From NCBI GenBank assembly GCA_036404255.1, contig DASWOP010000314.1:1-5044 (forward strand): a DNA stretch of 5,044 bases, written 5' to 3'. Made by a program: the position numbers and the translations under genes. The first letter of the stretch is position 1. The number at the start of each line of letters is the position of its first letter. This DNA comes from JARLFX01 sp036404255 (GTDB lineage Bacteria; Acidobacteriota; Terriglobia; Terriglobales; Acidobacteriaceae). The notes below the pieces were generated by a model. It saw only the letters and a list, made by a program, of their open reading frames with translations. It was not told the DNA's origin and did no database searches. Below, one piece after another: positions 1 through 5,044 of the stretch.

Positions 1-147
1 GCGAAAGCTGGCGCTAAAGCTGCGCACACCCGTCAGCGCAGCCACGCCAATCGCTACAGACAGCAGCACAAAGGCGAACTTCGCCCGCGCCGCCCGCAAC
101 TCGCGCGTAGAAATCTTCCACGCCGAACCCCAGCGCAATCCTGCCAT
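1..147 (-). CDS. ABC transporter permease, FtsX/MacB-like (N-terminal fragment, runs off the window)
   Basis: Only the first 49 codons are present; the gene continues beyond base 1. The ATG at 147-145 follows the stop codon of the ATPase gene by two bases, and a GGGAG motif (plus-strand bases 158-162) inside the end of the ATPase gene could serve as its ribosome binding site, at a rather long spacing of 10 nt. The fragment begins MAGLRWGSAW, has a basic cytoplasmic stretch (about residues 11-23, several Arg and Lys) and then one hydrophobic helix at about residues 24-42. This start (short basic N-terminus, first membrane helix, then a periplasmic domain not visible here) is typical of the FtsX-like permeases that pair with LolD/YbbA ATPases. 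Next to a tesA-like gene, the best guess is a YbbP-type permease, which has a large periplasmic part and an unsettled role in moving hydrophobic compounds or lipids. The family rests mostly on context, because the diagnostic domain lies outside the window. Confidence 0.8.
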   Translation of the reverse strand, partial: MAGLRWGSAWKISTRELRAARAKFAFVLLSVAIGVAALTGVRSFSASFR

Positions 148-149
148 GG

Positions 150-869
150 CTAAGCCGCTCCCGTTGCGTCGTCGCTAACGATCAGCCCGTCGCGCATGGT
201 CACAATCCTGCTGGCGTGGTGCGCAATCGCAGCATCGTGCGTCACCAGAATGAGCGTGGTTCCCTGCTCGCGGTTCAGCGCCAGCAACAGCTTCAGCACG
301 TGCTCGCCATTCGCAGTGTCCAGGTTGCCAGTCGGTTCGTCGGCCAGCACAATCGGGGGCTGCGCCACAAAGGCCCGCGCCAGTGCCACCCGCTGTTGTT
401 CACCGCCGGAGAGTTGTACTGGATAGTGATGCATACGGTCCGCCAACCCCACAGAGGCAAGCAGTTCCTTGGCTCGCGCAATGCCCTCACGTTCCGCTCC
501 GTTGCCGTTCAACTCATACGGCAGCAATACATTTTCCAACGCCATCAGCGTGGGAATGAGTTGGTACGACTGGAAGACGAATCCGATCTGCCGCCCACGA
601 ATCTGCGCCAGCTTGTCCTCCGGCATGTAGCTGATGCTAGTGCCAGCAAGCATCACGTCGCCACTCGTCGGCGTATCCAGCCCCGCCAAAAGTCCCAGCA
701 ACGTGCTCTTGCCGCTGCCGGAAGCACCCATGATTGCCACCACTTCGCCCTTGCCGATGCTCAGGTTGATGCCGCGCAAAATCTCCACGCTGCGGTCGCC
801 GTTGCGGATCACCCGCGTCAGCCCGCGCACTTCCACAATCGCTTCGCTCAAATTCTTCCTCGCCTGCAC
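150..869 (-). CDS. ybbA: ABC transporter ATP-binding protein, LolD/YbbA class
   Basis: A complete 239-residue nucleotide-binding subunit that would power the permease encoded just downstream. All ABC motifs are visible: Walker A GASGSGKST (48-56), Q-loop glutamine 100 in FVFQSYQLIPTLMALENV-type context, signature LSGGEQQR (153-160), Walker B IVLADE with catalytic Glu178, D-loop NLD (182-184) and switch His211. The Q-loop context and the LSGGEQQRVALARA wording are typical of the MacB/LolD/FtsE-like group serving FtsX-type permeases. Length is normal for the family. The start is uncertain. The longest frame begins at a GTG (869-867) with no visible Shine-Dalgarno. A TTG at 851-849 has GAGGA (861-857) five bases before it and would give the usual short N-terminus MSEAIVEVRGL; it may be the true start. 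The name ybbA rests on the divergent tesA neighbour, as in E. coli; LolD is the main alternative, but no lolC/E context is visible. Confidence 0.93.
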   Translation of the reverse strand: MQARKNLSEAIVEVRGLTRVIRNGDRSVEILRGINLSIGKGEVVAIMGASGSGKSTLLGLLAGLDTPTSGDVMLAGTSISYMPEDKLAQIRGRQIGFVFQSYQLIPTLMALENVLLPYELNGNGAEREGIARAKELLASVGLADRMHHYPVQLSGGEQQRVALARAFVAQPPIVLADEPTGNLDTANGEHVLKLLLALNREQGTTLILVTHDAAIAHHASRIVTMRDGLIVSDDATGAA

Positions 870-900
870 CGTGATCTGTACTATTAGCGTCTAAGGTCTT
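870..900. promoter_or_regulatory. divergent intergenic region between the ABC transporter and tesA
   Basis: These 31 bases are the only non-coding DNA between two divergent start codons, so they and the flanking coding ends must hold the control signals for both units. Directly visible: a TAAGG Shine-Dalgarno at 892-896, four bases before the tesA ATG, and a TACTAT (879-884) that matches the -10 consensus at four of six positions on the plus strand. I see no convincing -35 box for either direction. If the ATPase starts at the TTG at 851 instead, the region is 18 bases longer. The promoter assignment is weak; the tesA ribosome binding site is fairly clear. Confidence 0.45.
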
Positions 901-1614
901 ATGACATTATTCACGCCGCGTACGCTTGGACGTCTCTCGCTTCTCACAGGGCTCCTTCTGTTCTGCGGATGCAACCGGTCCACGACCCCACCGCCTGCCG
1001 CTACTGCTACATCCACAGTATCGCAGCCCGCGCCTCAATCTGCCGCCACCACGCCGGATTCACGCCCCCTGCTGGTCTGTTTCGGAGACAGCCTGACCGC
1101 GGGTTATGGCGCTGATCCCGGCGAAACCTACCCCGACTACCTCCAGCAGGACTTGGACGCGGCCGGGTACCACTACCGCGTCGTCAATGAAGGTATCAGC
1201 GGCAACACCACCACAGATGGCCTCGCCCGCCTGCCGCGCATCATTGCGATGAAGCCAGCCCTGGTCATTTTGGAACTTGGCGGCAACGACGGTCTCCGTG
1301 GCCAGCCGGTTGCTCTTGCGCAGAAAAATCTGGATGCCATGTTGGCGCAGCTCAAGGCTGCAAAGATCCCCGTCGTTCTGGGCGGAATCACCCTGCCACC
1401 TAACTACGGGGCCGACTACGTCAGCAACTTCATCACTATCTATCCCGCACTCGCGAAGAAGTATCACACCCCGCTGCTAGGCTTCGTGCTGGATAAGGTC
1501 TACGGCATTCCCGGCAGCATGCAGGAAGACGGTATCCACGCCACGGCGCAGGGCAATCAGCAGGTCGCCAAAAACTTCCTACCCTACATCACGCCGTTAC
1601 TACAGCATGATTAG
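901..1614 (+). CDS. tesA: TesA-like SGNH/GDSL esterase (arylesterase/acyl-CoA thioesterase I family), probably exported
   Basis: A 237-residue SGNH hydrolase. The four conserved blocks are in order: FGDSLTAGYG (61-70) with nucleophile Ser64, GISGNT (98-103) with oxyanion Gly101, GGND (127-130) with Asn129, and DGIH (210-213) with Asp210 and His213. This is the pattern of TesA, a periplasmic enzyme that hydrolyses acyl-thioesters, lysophospholipids and aryl esters. The N-terminus has two arginines (7, 11), a hydrophobic core LSLLTGLLLF (12-21) and then C-G-C at 22-24, followed by a Pro/Thr/Ala/Ser-rich linker to about residue 54. That looks like a lipoprotein signal with Cys24 as the acylated residue, but Phe at the -3 position departs from the usual lipobox, so an ordinary Sec signal is possible. 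The ATG has TAAGG four bases upstream. It faces the ybbA-like gene divergently and converges on truB with a 4-base overlap. The exact substrate cannot be told from sequence. Confidence 0.9.
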   Translation: MTLFTPRTLGRLSLLTGLLLFCGCNRSTTPPPAATATSTVSQPAPQSAATTPDSRPLLVCFGDSLTAGYGADPGETYPDYLQQDLDAAGYHYRVVNEGISGNTTTDGLARLPRIIAMKPALVILELGGNDGLRGQPVALAQKNLDAMLAQLKAAKIPVVLGGITLPPNYGADYVSNFITIYPALAKKYHTPLLGFVLDKVYGIPGSMQEDGIHATAQGNQQVAKNFLPYITPLLQHD

Positions 1615-2489
1615 CCCAGCACAATCTCCGGATGCACCAGTGTCCCTGCCACCCGCTTACCAATCGCCAGCAGATCGCTCATGTTGGTGAAGAGCTTCAC
1701 CCGCTCCGAGTTGGAATACTCCGGCACATTCACCGCCATGCCGTTGCGGATGCGTCCCGCCGTCTCCGCATCCACCGTCACTGCCGGAATCTCCGGCAGC
1801 AGCGTGCGCAGATGTGGCATCCGTTGTTGCAACACTCCCTCAGCGGCAAGCACCTTCATCTCGTCTAAGCTCACCGCGGACGCCAGCGTGAAAACACCCG
1901 CTTGCGTCCGCCGCAGCGACGCCAGATGCGCTCCACAACCCGCCAGCGCTCCCAGTTCATGCGCCACCGAACGCACATAGCCACCCGCCGAAACAGACAT
2001 GGCAAACGTTGCCGTATCGCCATCCATCGCAGTCAATTCAAAATTTAAAATCTCGATGGTAGCCGTCTTCACCGGAACAGGTTTACCGGCGCGTGCCAGC
2101 TTATACGCGGGCACGCCGTTGATCTTCTTCGCCGAATACACCGGCGGCAGCTGCTCCATCACGCCATGAAACTTCGTCGCCAACTCGCGCAACTCATCCA
2201 GTGATTTCGTCAGTGGCGCAGGCTCACTCGTTGCCGTACCTTCCACGTCATAAGAATCCGTCGCGAACCCAAACCGTATCGTTCCGGTATAGCTCTTCTG
2301 CGCCTGCCCAAAGAACTGCGCCAGTCGCGTGCATCGTCCCATCAGCAGCGGAAGCACGCCAGTCGCCATCGGGTCCAGCGTGCCCAGGTGTCCAATCGCC
2401 TTCTCGCCAGTGGCCCGGCGCACAATGCTCACCACGTCGTGCGAGGTCATACCCGACGGTTTATCTAATACTAGAAGTCCATTCATCAC
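1611..2489 (-). CDS. truB: tRNA pseudouridine(55) synthase TruB
   Basis: Converts uridine 55 in the T-loop of tRNAs to pseudouridine in the cytoplasm. The 292-residue protein opens with GLLVLDKPSGMTSHDVV and carries the catalytic block GHLGTLDPMATGVL (33-46) with nucleophile Asp39. Further family blocks are KSYTGTIRFG (65-74) with Tyr67, QLPPVYSAKK (113-122), AYKLAR (128-133), SAGGYVRS (167-174, standing where many TruBs have a C-x-x-G-T-Y-x-R-S wording) and LRRTQAGVF (192-200). Residues from about 235 form the C-terminal PUA-like part. Length is usual. The frame begins GTG-ATG (2489-2484); the ATG at 2486 is the more likely start, giving MNGLLVLDKP. No Shine-Dalgarno is visible before either codon. 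Codons 5-7 are the AT-rich CTA, GTA and TTA, unusual for this gene and perhaps keeping the 5' end unstructured. It is last in the minus-strand gene series, 39 bases after folE, and is not accompanied here by rbfA, infB or nusA, its frequent neighbours in other bacteria. Confidence 0.97.
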   Translation of the reverse strand: MMNGLLVLDKPSGMTSHDVVSIVRRATGEKAIGHLGTLDPMATGVLPLLMGRCTRLAQFFGQAQKSYTGTIRFGFATDSYDVEGTATSEPAPLTKSLDELRELATKFHGVMEQLPPVYSAKKINGVPAYKLARAGKPVPVKTATIEILNFELTAMDGDTATFAMSVSAGGYVRSVAHELGALAGCGAHLASLRRTQAGVFTLASAVSLDEMKVLAAEGVLQQRMPHLRTLLPEIPAVTVDAETAGRIRNGMAVNVPEYSNSERVKLFTNMSDLLAIGKRVAGTLVHPEIVLG

Positions 2490-2494
2490 GCTTG

Positions 2495-2500
2495 ATTGTA
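2495..2500 (-). promoter_or_regulatory. possible -10 box directly upstream of truB
   Basis: On the minus strand these bases read TACAAT, five of six matches to TATAAT. They lie in the 39-base folE-truB gap, the largest in the gene series. Counting seven bases on, transcription would begin near base 2488, two bases before the ATG at 2486, giving an essentially leaderless truB message. This would fit the lack of any Shine-Dalgarno there. Against it, no -35-like hexamer sits 16-18 bases upstream (CGGCAC at 17) and there is no extended -10 TG, so it may be chance. Confidence 0.3.
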
Positions 2501-2528
2501 TGCGACGTGTCTTCGCAGTGCCGGTGTG

Positions 2529-3128
2529 CTAATCGCGGCTGTGATGCCGGACCAGCGAGAGGAATTCATTCCGCGTTCCCTGGTGTTCGCGGAAAACGCC
2601 GGTCATGGCCGATGTCACCGTGGACGAATGCTGCTTCTCCACGCCGCGCATCATCATGCACAGATGCTGAGCCTCCATCACCACGCCCACGCCCTGCGGA
2701 CGAATCGCATCTTCAATTGCTGCCGCAATCTCGCGCGTTAGCCGCTCCTGCACCTGCAGGCGGCGCGCAAAGATATCCACCAGACGAGCCATCTTGCTCA
2801 GCCCCACCACCTTGCCATTGGGAATATAGGCAATATGCGCCTTGCCGAAGAACGGCAGCATGTGGTGTTCGCACAGCGAGTAGAACTCCACATCGCGCAC
2901 AATCACCATCTGGTCATAATCCACATCAAAGAGCGCGTCACGCAGCACCTGCGCCGGATTCATATCGTTGCCGCGCGTCAGGAACGCCATCGTCTGCTCC
3001 GCCCGTTCGGGCGTGCGCAGCAAGCCATCGCGGCTTGGGTCCTTGTCATAGCGCTTCAGCAACTCACCATAGATCTCCTGCGTCGTTGCGTCGGCCAATA
3101 GCCGGCGGGGATCAGTATTTTCGGTCAT
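2529..3128 (-). CDS. folE: GTP cyclohydrolase I (FolE, zinc type)
   Basis: Turns GTP into 7,8-dihydroneopterin triphosphate plus formate, the entry step to folate, biopterin-type cofactors and 7-deazaguanines; cytosolic and normally a homodecamer. The 199 residues show the expected blocks: DGLLRTPERAEQTM (34-47), FYSLCEHHMLPFFGKAHIAY (82-101) with zinc ligands Cys86 and His89 and neighbouring His88, GLSKMARLVDIFARRLQVQE (109-128) and MEAQHLCMMMRGVEKQ (151-166) with His155, third zinc ligand Cys157 and Arg161. Length fits the short bacterial form without a regulatory extension. The ATG (3128-3126) has AGAGAG four bases upstream, inside the 12-base gap after the PTPS-like gene. The two genes just upstream in the same transcription direction encode enzymes of the family that consumes its product, so this copy is probably dedicated to that pathway, though it could also feed folate. 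A truB gene follows after 39 bases. Confidence 0.97.
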   Translation of the reverse strand: MTENTDPRRLLADATTQEIYGELLKRYDKDPSRDGLLRTPERAEQTMAFLTRGNDMNPAQVLRDALFDVDYDQMVIVRDVEFYSLCEHHMLPFFGKAHIAYIPNGKVVGLSKMARLVDIFARRLQVQERLTREIAAAIEDAIRPQGVGVVMEAQHLCMMMRGVEKQHSSTVTSAMTGVFREHQGTRNEFLSLVRHHSRD

Positions 3129-3132
3129 CGTG

Positions 3133-3138
3133 CTCTCT
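3133..3138 (-). promoter_or_regulatory. ribosome binding site of folE
   Basis: On the minus strand this reads AGAGAG, four bases before the folE ATG, and fills half of the 12-base gap after the preceding gene. It supports the chosen FolE start at Met-Thr-Glu-Asn. Confidence 0.6.
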
Positions 3139-3140
3139 TT

Positions 3141-3563
3141 CTACTCGTCTGCGTACTCAAAGGAATTCTTTCCGGTCTCTTCCGCTCGCACCCGCTCCAC
3201 TTTGGCGGCTTGAAAGCCTTCCTTGAAGATGCGATAGATCTCAATGCATAGATTCTCTGTGGTCGGCACGCGATTCGCAAAGTTTGGCAGCGTATTCAGA
3301 TTCATATGGTCGAAGATTGCGAGCATATTTTCACTGGCGAATCCATCCAGCAGCGCCAGGTCGCACACCATACCCGTCGTCGCATCCACCGGGCCGCTCA
3401 CCATTACTTCCACCACGTAATTGTGCCCGTGGCCATGCGGATTATTGCACTTTCCATACACCTCGCGATTGCGCGCGTCGTCATACGCATCGCAATGCAA
3501 GCGGTGCGACGCCACAAAGTGGTATCGCCGGCCAAGATGTGCAATGGGAGCAGCCGCCGTCAT
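3141..3563 (-). CDS. 6-pyruvoyl-tetrahydropterin synthase family protein, paralogue B (PTPS-II type)
   Basis: A 140-residue member of the PTPS/QueD (COG0720) fold. The zinc site is His20 (in FVASHRLH), His45 and His47 (in PHGHGHNY). The active-site cysteine is Cys39 in YGKCNNPHGHGHNY, the Asp-His pair is Asp85-His86 (DHMNLN), and Glu129 stands where the pterin-anchoring glutamate of the animal enzyme lies. The wording F-x-A-S-H-R-L-H, G-K-C-N-N-P-x-G-H-G-H-N-Y and P-T-T-E-N is close to mammalian PTPS, which converts dihydroneopterin triphosphate to 6-pyruvoyl-tetrahydropterin on the route to tetrahydrobiopterin. Cysteine-to-first-histidine spacing is six residues, not four as in QueD, so a queuosine role is less likely. 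It has an N-terminal extension of about six residues and a different C-terminus (EETGKNSFEYADE) relative to paralogue A. Its ATG overlaps the paralogue A stop as ATGA, with GTGAGG just before it, indicating translational coupling. Expected active form is a homo- or hetero-hexamer. The product is inferred, not shown. Confidence 0.9.
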   Translation of the reverse strand: MTAAAPIAHLGRRYHFVASHRLHCDAYDDARNREVYGKCNNPHGHGHNYVVEVMVSGPVDATTGMVCDLALLDGFASENMLAIFDHMNLNTLPNFANRVPTTENLCIEIYRIFKEGFQAAKVERVRAEETGKNSFEYADE

Positions 3564-3970
3564 GCCTCACCCATATAATCGGCAAAGAGGTCGGGCATCT
3601 CGTACACGCGCACCCGCTGTAGCTTCGCCCCGGGAATCTTCCCTTCCAGCCGCTTCCACGCCGCAATGGCGATGTTCTCCGTCGTCGGCAGCGCCGTCTT
3701 GAACTCCGGAATCTCCAGGTTCAGATGCCTGTGGTCCCACACGCCTACCACCTCGCGCTCCATGATCTCCTTCAGCGCCTTCAGGTCCACCACAAAGCCG
3801 GAGACAGGATCGACCTCGCCCGCCACCGTCACCTCCAGCGTGTAGTTGTGTCCATGCCCATTGCGATTGGCGCACTTGCCGAAAGCGCGGACATTTTCTT
3901 CCTCGCTCCAGTTATCGACCCAGTAGTAGTGCGCGGCAGAGAATTCAGCTTTGCGTGTCAGCAGCATCAT
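3560..3970 (-). CDS. 6-pyruvoyl-tetrahydropterin synthase family protein, paralogue A (PTPS-II type)
   Basis: A 136-residue COG0720 protein, first of two adjacent paralogues. Zinc ligands are His14 (FSAAHYYW), His39 and His41 (NGHGHNY). The active-site cysteine is Cys33 in FGKCANRNGHGHNY, the Asp-His pair is Asp79-His80 (WDHRHLNL), and the pterin-anchoring glutamate is Glu124 in VRVYEMPDLFADY. The block VDPVSGFVVDLKALKEIME resembles the animal enzyme closely. By eye about 45 of 120 aligned positions match paralogue B, with one extra residue here after the Asp-His block, so the duplication is old. All catalytic positions remain in both. The frame opens ATG-ATG (3970-3965) with no good Shine-Dalgarno; a GAGAG lies 11 bases upstream within the end of the glycosyltransferase gene. 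That gene ends six bases before, and paralogue B starts in a 4-base overlap. It probably acts on the FolE product; alternatives are a 6-carboxy-tetrahydropterin synthase or a dihydroneopterin-level enzyme. Confidence 0.9.
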   Translation of the reverse strand: MMLLTRKAEFSAAHYYWVDNWSEEENVRAFGKCANRNGHGHNYTLEVTVAGEVDPVSGFVVDLKALKEIMEREVVGVWDHRHLNLEIPEFKTALPTTENIAIAAWKRLEGKIPGAKLQRVRVYEMPDLFADYMGEA

Positions 3971-3976
3971 CGGGGA

Positions 3977-5035
3977 TTAAACTCTCGCTTTCAGAGAATC
4001 AGTAGGGTACTCGCGTCCCTTCCAGCTTACGCGTCTTCTTAGCGTGTGGTGCAGCCAACTGCGCACCAGCAGCGCGCAAAACAGCGGCACTCCAGCAACC
4101 GAAATCACGCAATCCAGCGCTGAGAAGTTAGACTTCGCCACGCGCACAAAGTAACGCCGCAGCACATGCAGCCAAAGCAACACCAGCGCCAGCTTCTGCC
4201 ACCACAGCACCAGCGCCAGATGCGGCAGCGCCCACAGCAGCAGTGGCAGCCCCCCGATCAACGCCGCATCCAGCCCGCGCATCAGCGCCAGCAGCAGCGG
4301 CAATGGAAACAGCAATGCCAGGTTCTTGGTCCAACCCTCCACCATCGCGCCAAAGCTGCGGTACATCCGCGCAGCTACCTGCTCCGGCGCATAGCGAAAA
4401 CGCACCAGCTTCCCTGCCCGCTTGAACCGTTTAGCCAGCGCCACATCCTCCAGCACCTCGCCCGCCACCGCGCCATGTCCGCCCATCTGGAAGTACGCCT
4501 CGCGCTCCACCAGCAGAAACTGTCCATTCGCCGCGGCAATCGGTGAAGCCGGATCGCTCGCCTTCCCCGGCGGAAACGCCACCGCCAGTTCAGAAAACAC
4601 CAGCGGCATCAGTGCCCTCTGCCACAACCCCTGCACCATCTGCCGGGGCGAATAAGAGAGCATCGCCGCCGCATGCCGTTCGCGCTCATGCAGCGCCCGC
4701 CGCAGCGAACCCGGCTCATGCACGGTGTCCGCATCGGTAAACAGCACGAACGCGCCTCTCGCCTGCGCCACCGCAAACCACAACGCGGCATTTTTGCCCA
4801 TCCATCCCTTTGCAGGGGGAGGCGCTGTCAGCAGCTCCACTCCAGCCACACTCTTTGCAATTGCCGCCGTCGCGTCGGTGGAACCATCATCCACGCAGAT
4901 CAGCTCCCAATCGCGCCCCAGCGCAAAGCCCTCATCCGATTGCGACGCCAGCGACTTCAGGCACTCCCCAATGCTTGCGGCCTCGTTACGCGCCGGAATA
5001 ATTACGCTCAGCAGCAGCTTAGTCTGGTCGGTCAT
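3977..5035 (-). CDS. family 2 glycosyltransferase with C-terminal membrane helices (HpnB/CrtQ-like)
   Basis: A 352-residue GT2 (GT-A fold) enzyme, probably anchored to the inner face of the plasma membrane and moving a sugar from a nucleotide donor to a lipid-like acceptor. Motifs in order: LLSVIIPARNEAASIGECL (8-26) nucleotide-binding strand, CVDDGSTDAT (47-56), PPPAKGWMGKNAAL (72-85), metal-binding TDAD (100-103), ANGQFLLVERE (169-179), the acidic EVLEDVALAKRFK (193-205) with likely base Asp197, and GWTKNL (234-239). After residue 240 come about three to four hydrophobic segments (near 240-252, 256-279, 281-292, 308-325) and a basic tail ending in WKGREYP (338-344). The GW-x-GKN, GW-x-KN and WKGR-x-YP elements recall HpnB and the carotenoid-type CrtQ group, but the acceptor cannot be named. 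The ATG (5035-5033) leaves nine bases of upstream window, with no Shine-Dalgarno in them. It is first of the visible minus-strand series, six bases before PTPS paralogue A. Confidence 0.88.
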   Translation of the reverse strand: MTDQTKLLLSVIIPARNEAASIGECLKSLASQSDEGFALGRDWELICVDDGSTDATAAIAKSVAGVELLTAPPPAKGWMGKNAALWFAVAQARGAFVLFTDADTVHEPGSLRRALHERERHAAAMLSYSPRQMVQGLWQRALMPLVFSELAVAFPPGKASDPASPIAAANGQFLLVEREAYFQMGGHGAVAGEVLEDVALAKRFKRAGKLVRFRYAPEQVAARMYRSFGAMVEGWTKNLALLFPLPLLLALMRGLDAALIGGLPLLLWALPHLALVLWWQKLALVLLWLHVLRRYFVRVAKSNFSALDCVISVAGVPLFCALLVRSWLHHTLRRRVSWKGREYPTDSLKARV

Positions 5036-5044
5036 ACAAACAGG

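Noticed and set aside
216..887. A 223-codon open frame on the plus strand opposite the ABC ATPase gene
   Set aside because: The minus-strand frame has every ABC motif intact; this translation is rich in His, Gln and Arg with no motif and runs into the divergent start region, so it is a shadow.
1590..1640. Bidirectional terminator at the tesA-truB junction
   Set aside because: I found no stem of useful length and no T-run on either strand.
2464..2475. Near-palindrome TCTAATACTAGA as an operator or hairpin
   Set aside because: The arms are only four bases with a four-base centre, and it lies inside the first codons of truB; too short to support a function.
2201..3226. A 341-codon open frame on the plus strand, opposite truB, folE and the PTPS gene
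   Set aside because: It spans three clearly real minus-strand genes and their gaps, its translation is rich in Arg, Ser, Pro and Ala with no recognisable domain, and such shadow frames are common in GC-rich DNA.
3560..3970. A single PTPS gene split by a frameshift, or one didomain protein
   Set aside because: Each of the two frames encodes a complete PTPS domain with its own zinc site, cysteine and C-terminal glutamate, and the 4-base ATGA overlap has a Shine-Dalgarno-like GTGAGG, so these are two full genes.
4160..4330. CAG/CAGCGCCAG-rich stretch that looks like a short tandem repeat
   Set aside because: On the coding strand it is a run of CTG and GCG/GCC codons for Leu and Ala in the membrane helices of the glycosyltransferase; spacing is irregular and no unit is exactly repeated in tandem.

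Overview
This 5,044-base window is almost entirely coding and has the look of a bacterial core-genome segment. It is GC-rich (about 60% by eye), with eight protein-coding genes and no intergenic gap above 39 bases. I see no RNA genes, insertion sequences, CRISPR arrays or integration sites. The gene set and the style of the proteins (a GT2 glycosyltransferase with a membrane tail, two eukaryote-like PTPS paralogues, a TruB with an S-A-G-G-Y-V-R-S motif) fit Acidobacteriota of the Terriglobia type. That placement is an inference from gene content, not proof.

Left part (1-1614): a minus-strand ABC transporter unit, made of an ATPase of the LolD/YbbA class and the first 49 codons of its permease, stands back to back with a plus-strand TesA-like SGNH esterase. 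Only 31 bases separate the two start regions. The arrangement matches the divergent tesA / ybbA-ybbP locus known from Escherichia coli, so this is probably an old conserved neighbourhood concerned with the cell envelope.

Right part (1611-5035): five minus-strand genes follow each other closely in the order membrane glycosyltransferase, PTPS-like gene A, PTPS-like gene B, folE, truB. Gaps are 6 nt, a 4-nt ATGA overlap, 12 nt and 39 nt, which suggests one operon. FolE makes 7,8-dihydroneopterin triphosphate from GTP, and the PTPS family uses exactly that product, so the middle three genes form a two-step pterin module. Both PTPS copies carry the C-x5-H-G-H signature of the animal 6-pyruvoyl-tetrahydropterin synthase type rather than the C-x3-H-G-H of QueD, and both keep every catalytic and zinc-binding position I can check. 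This tandem pair is the most interesting feature of the window. The operon ends with truB (tRNA pseudouridine-55 synthase), which meets tesA tail to tail with a 4-base overlap.
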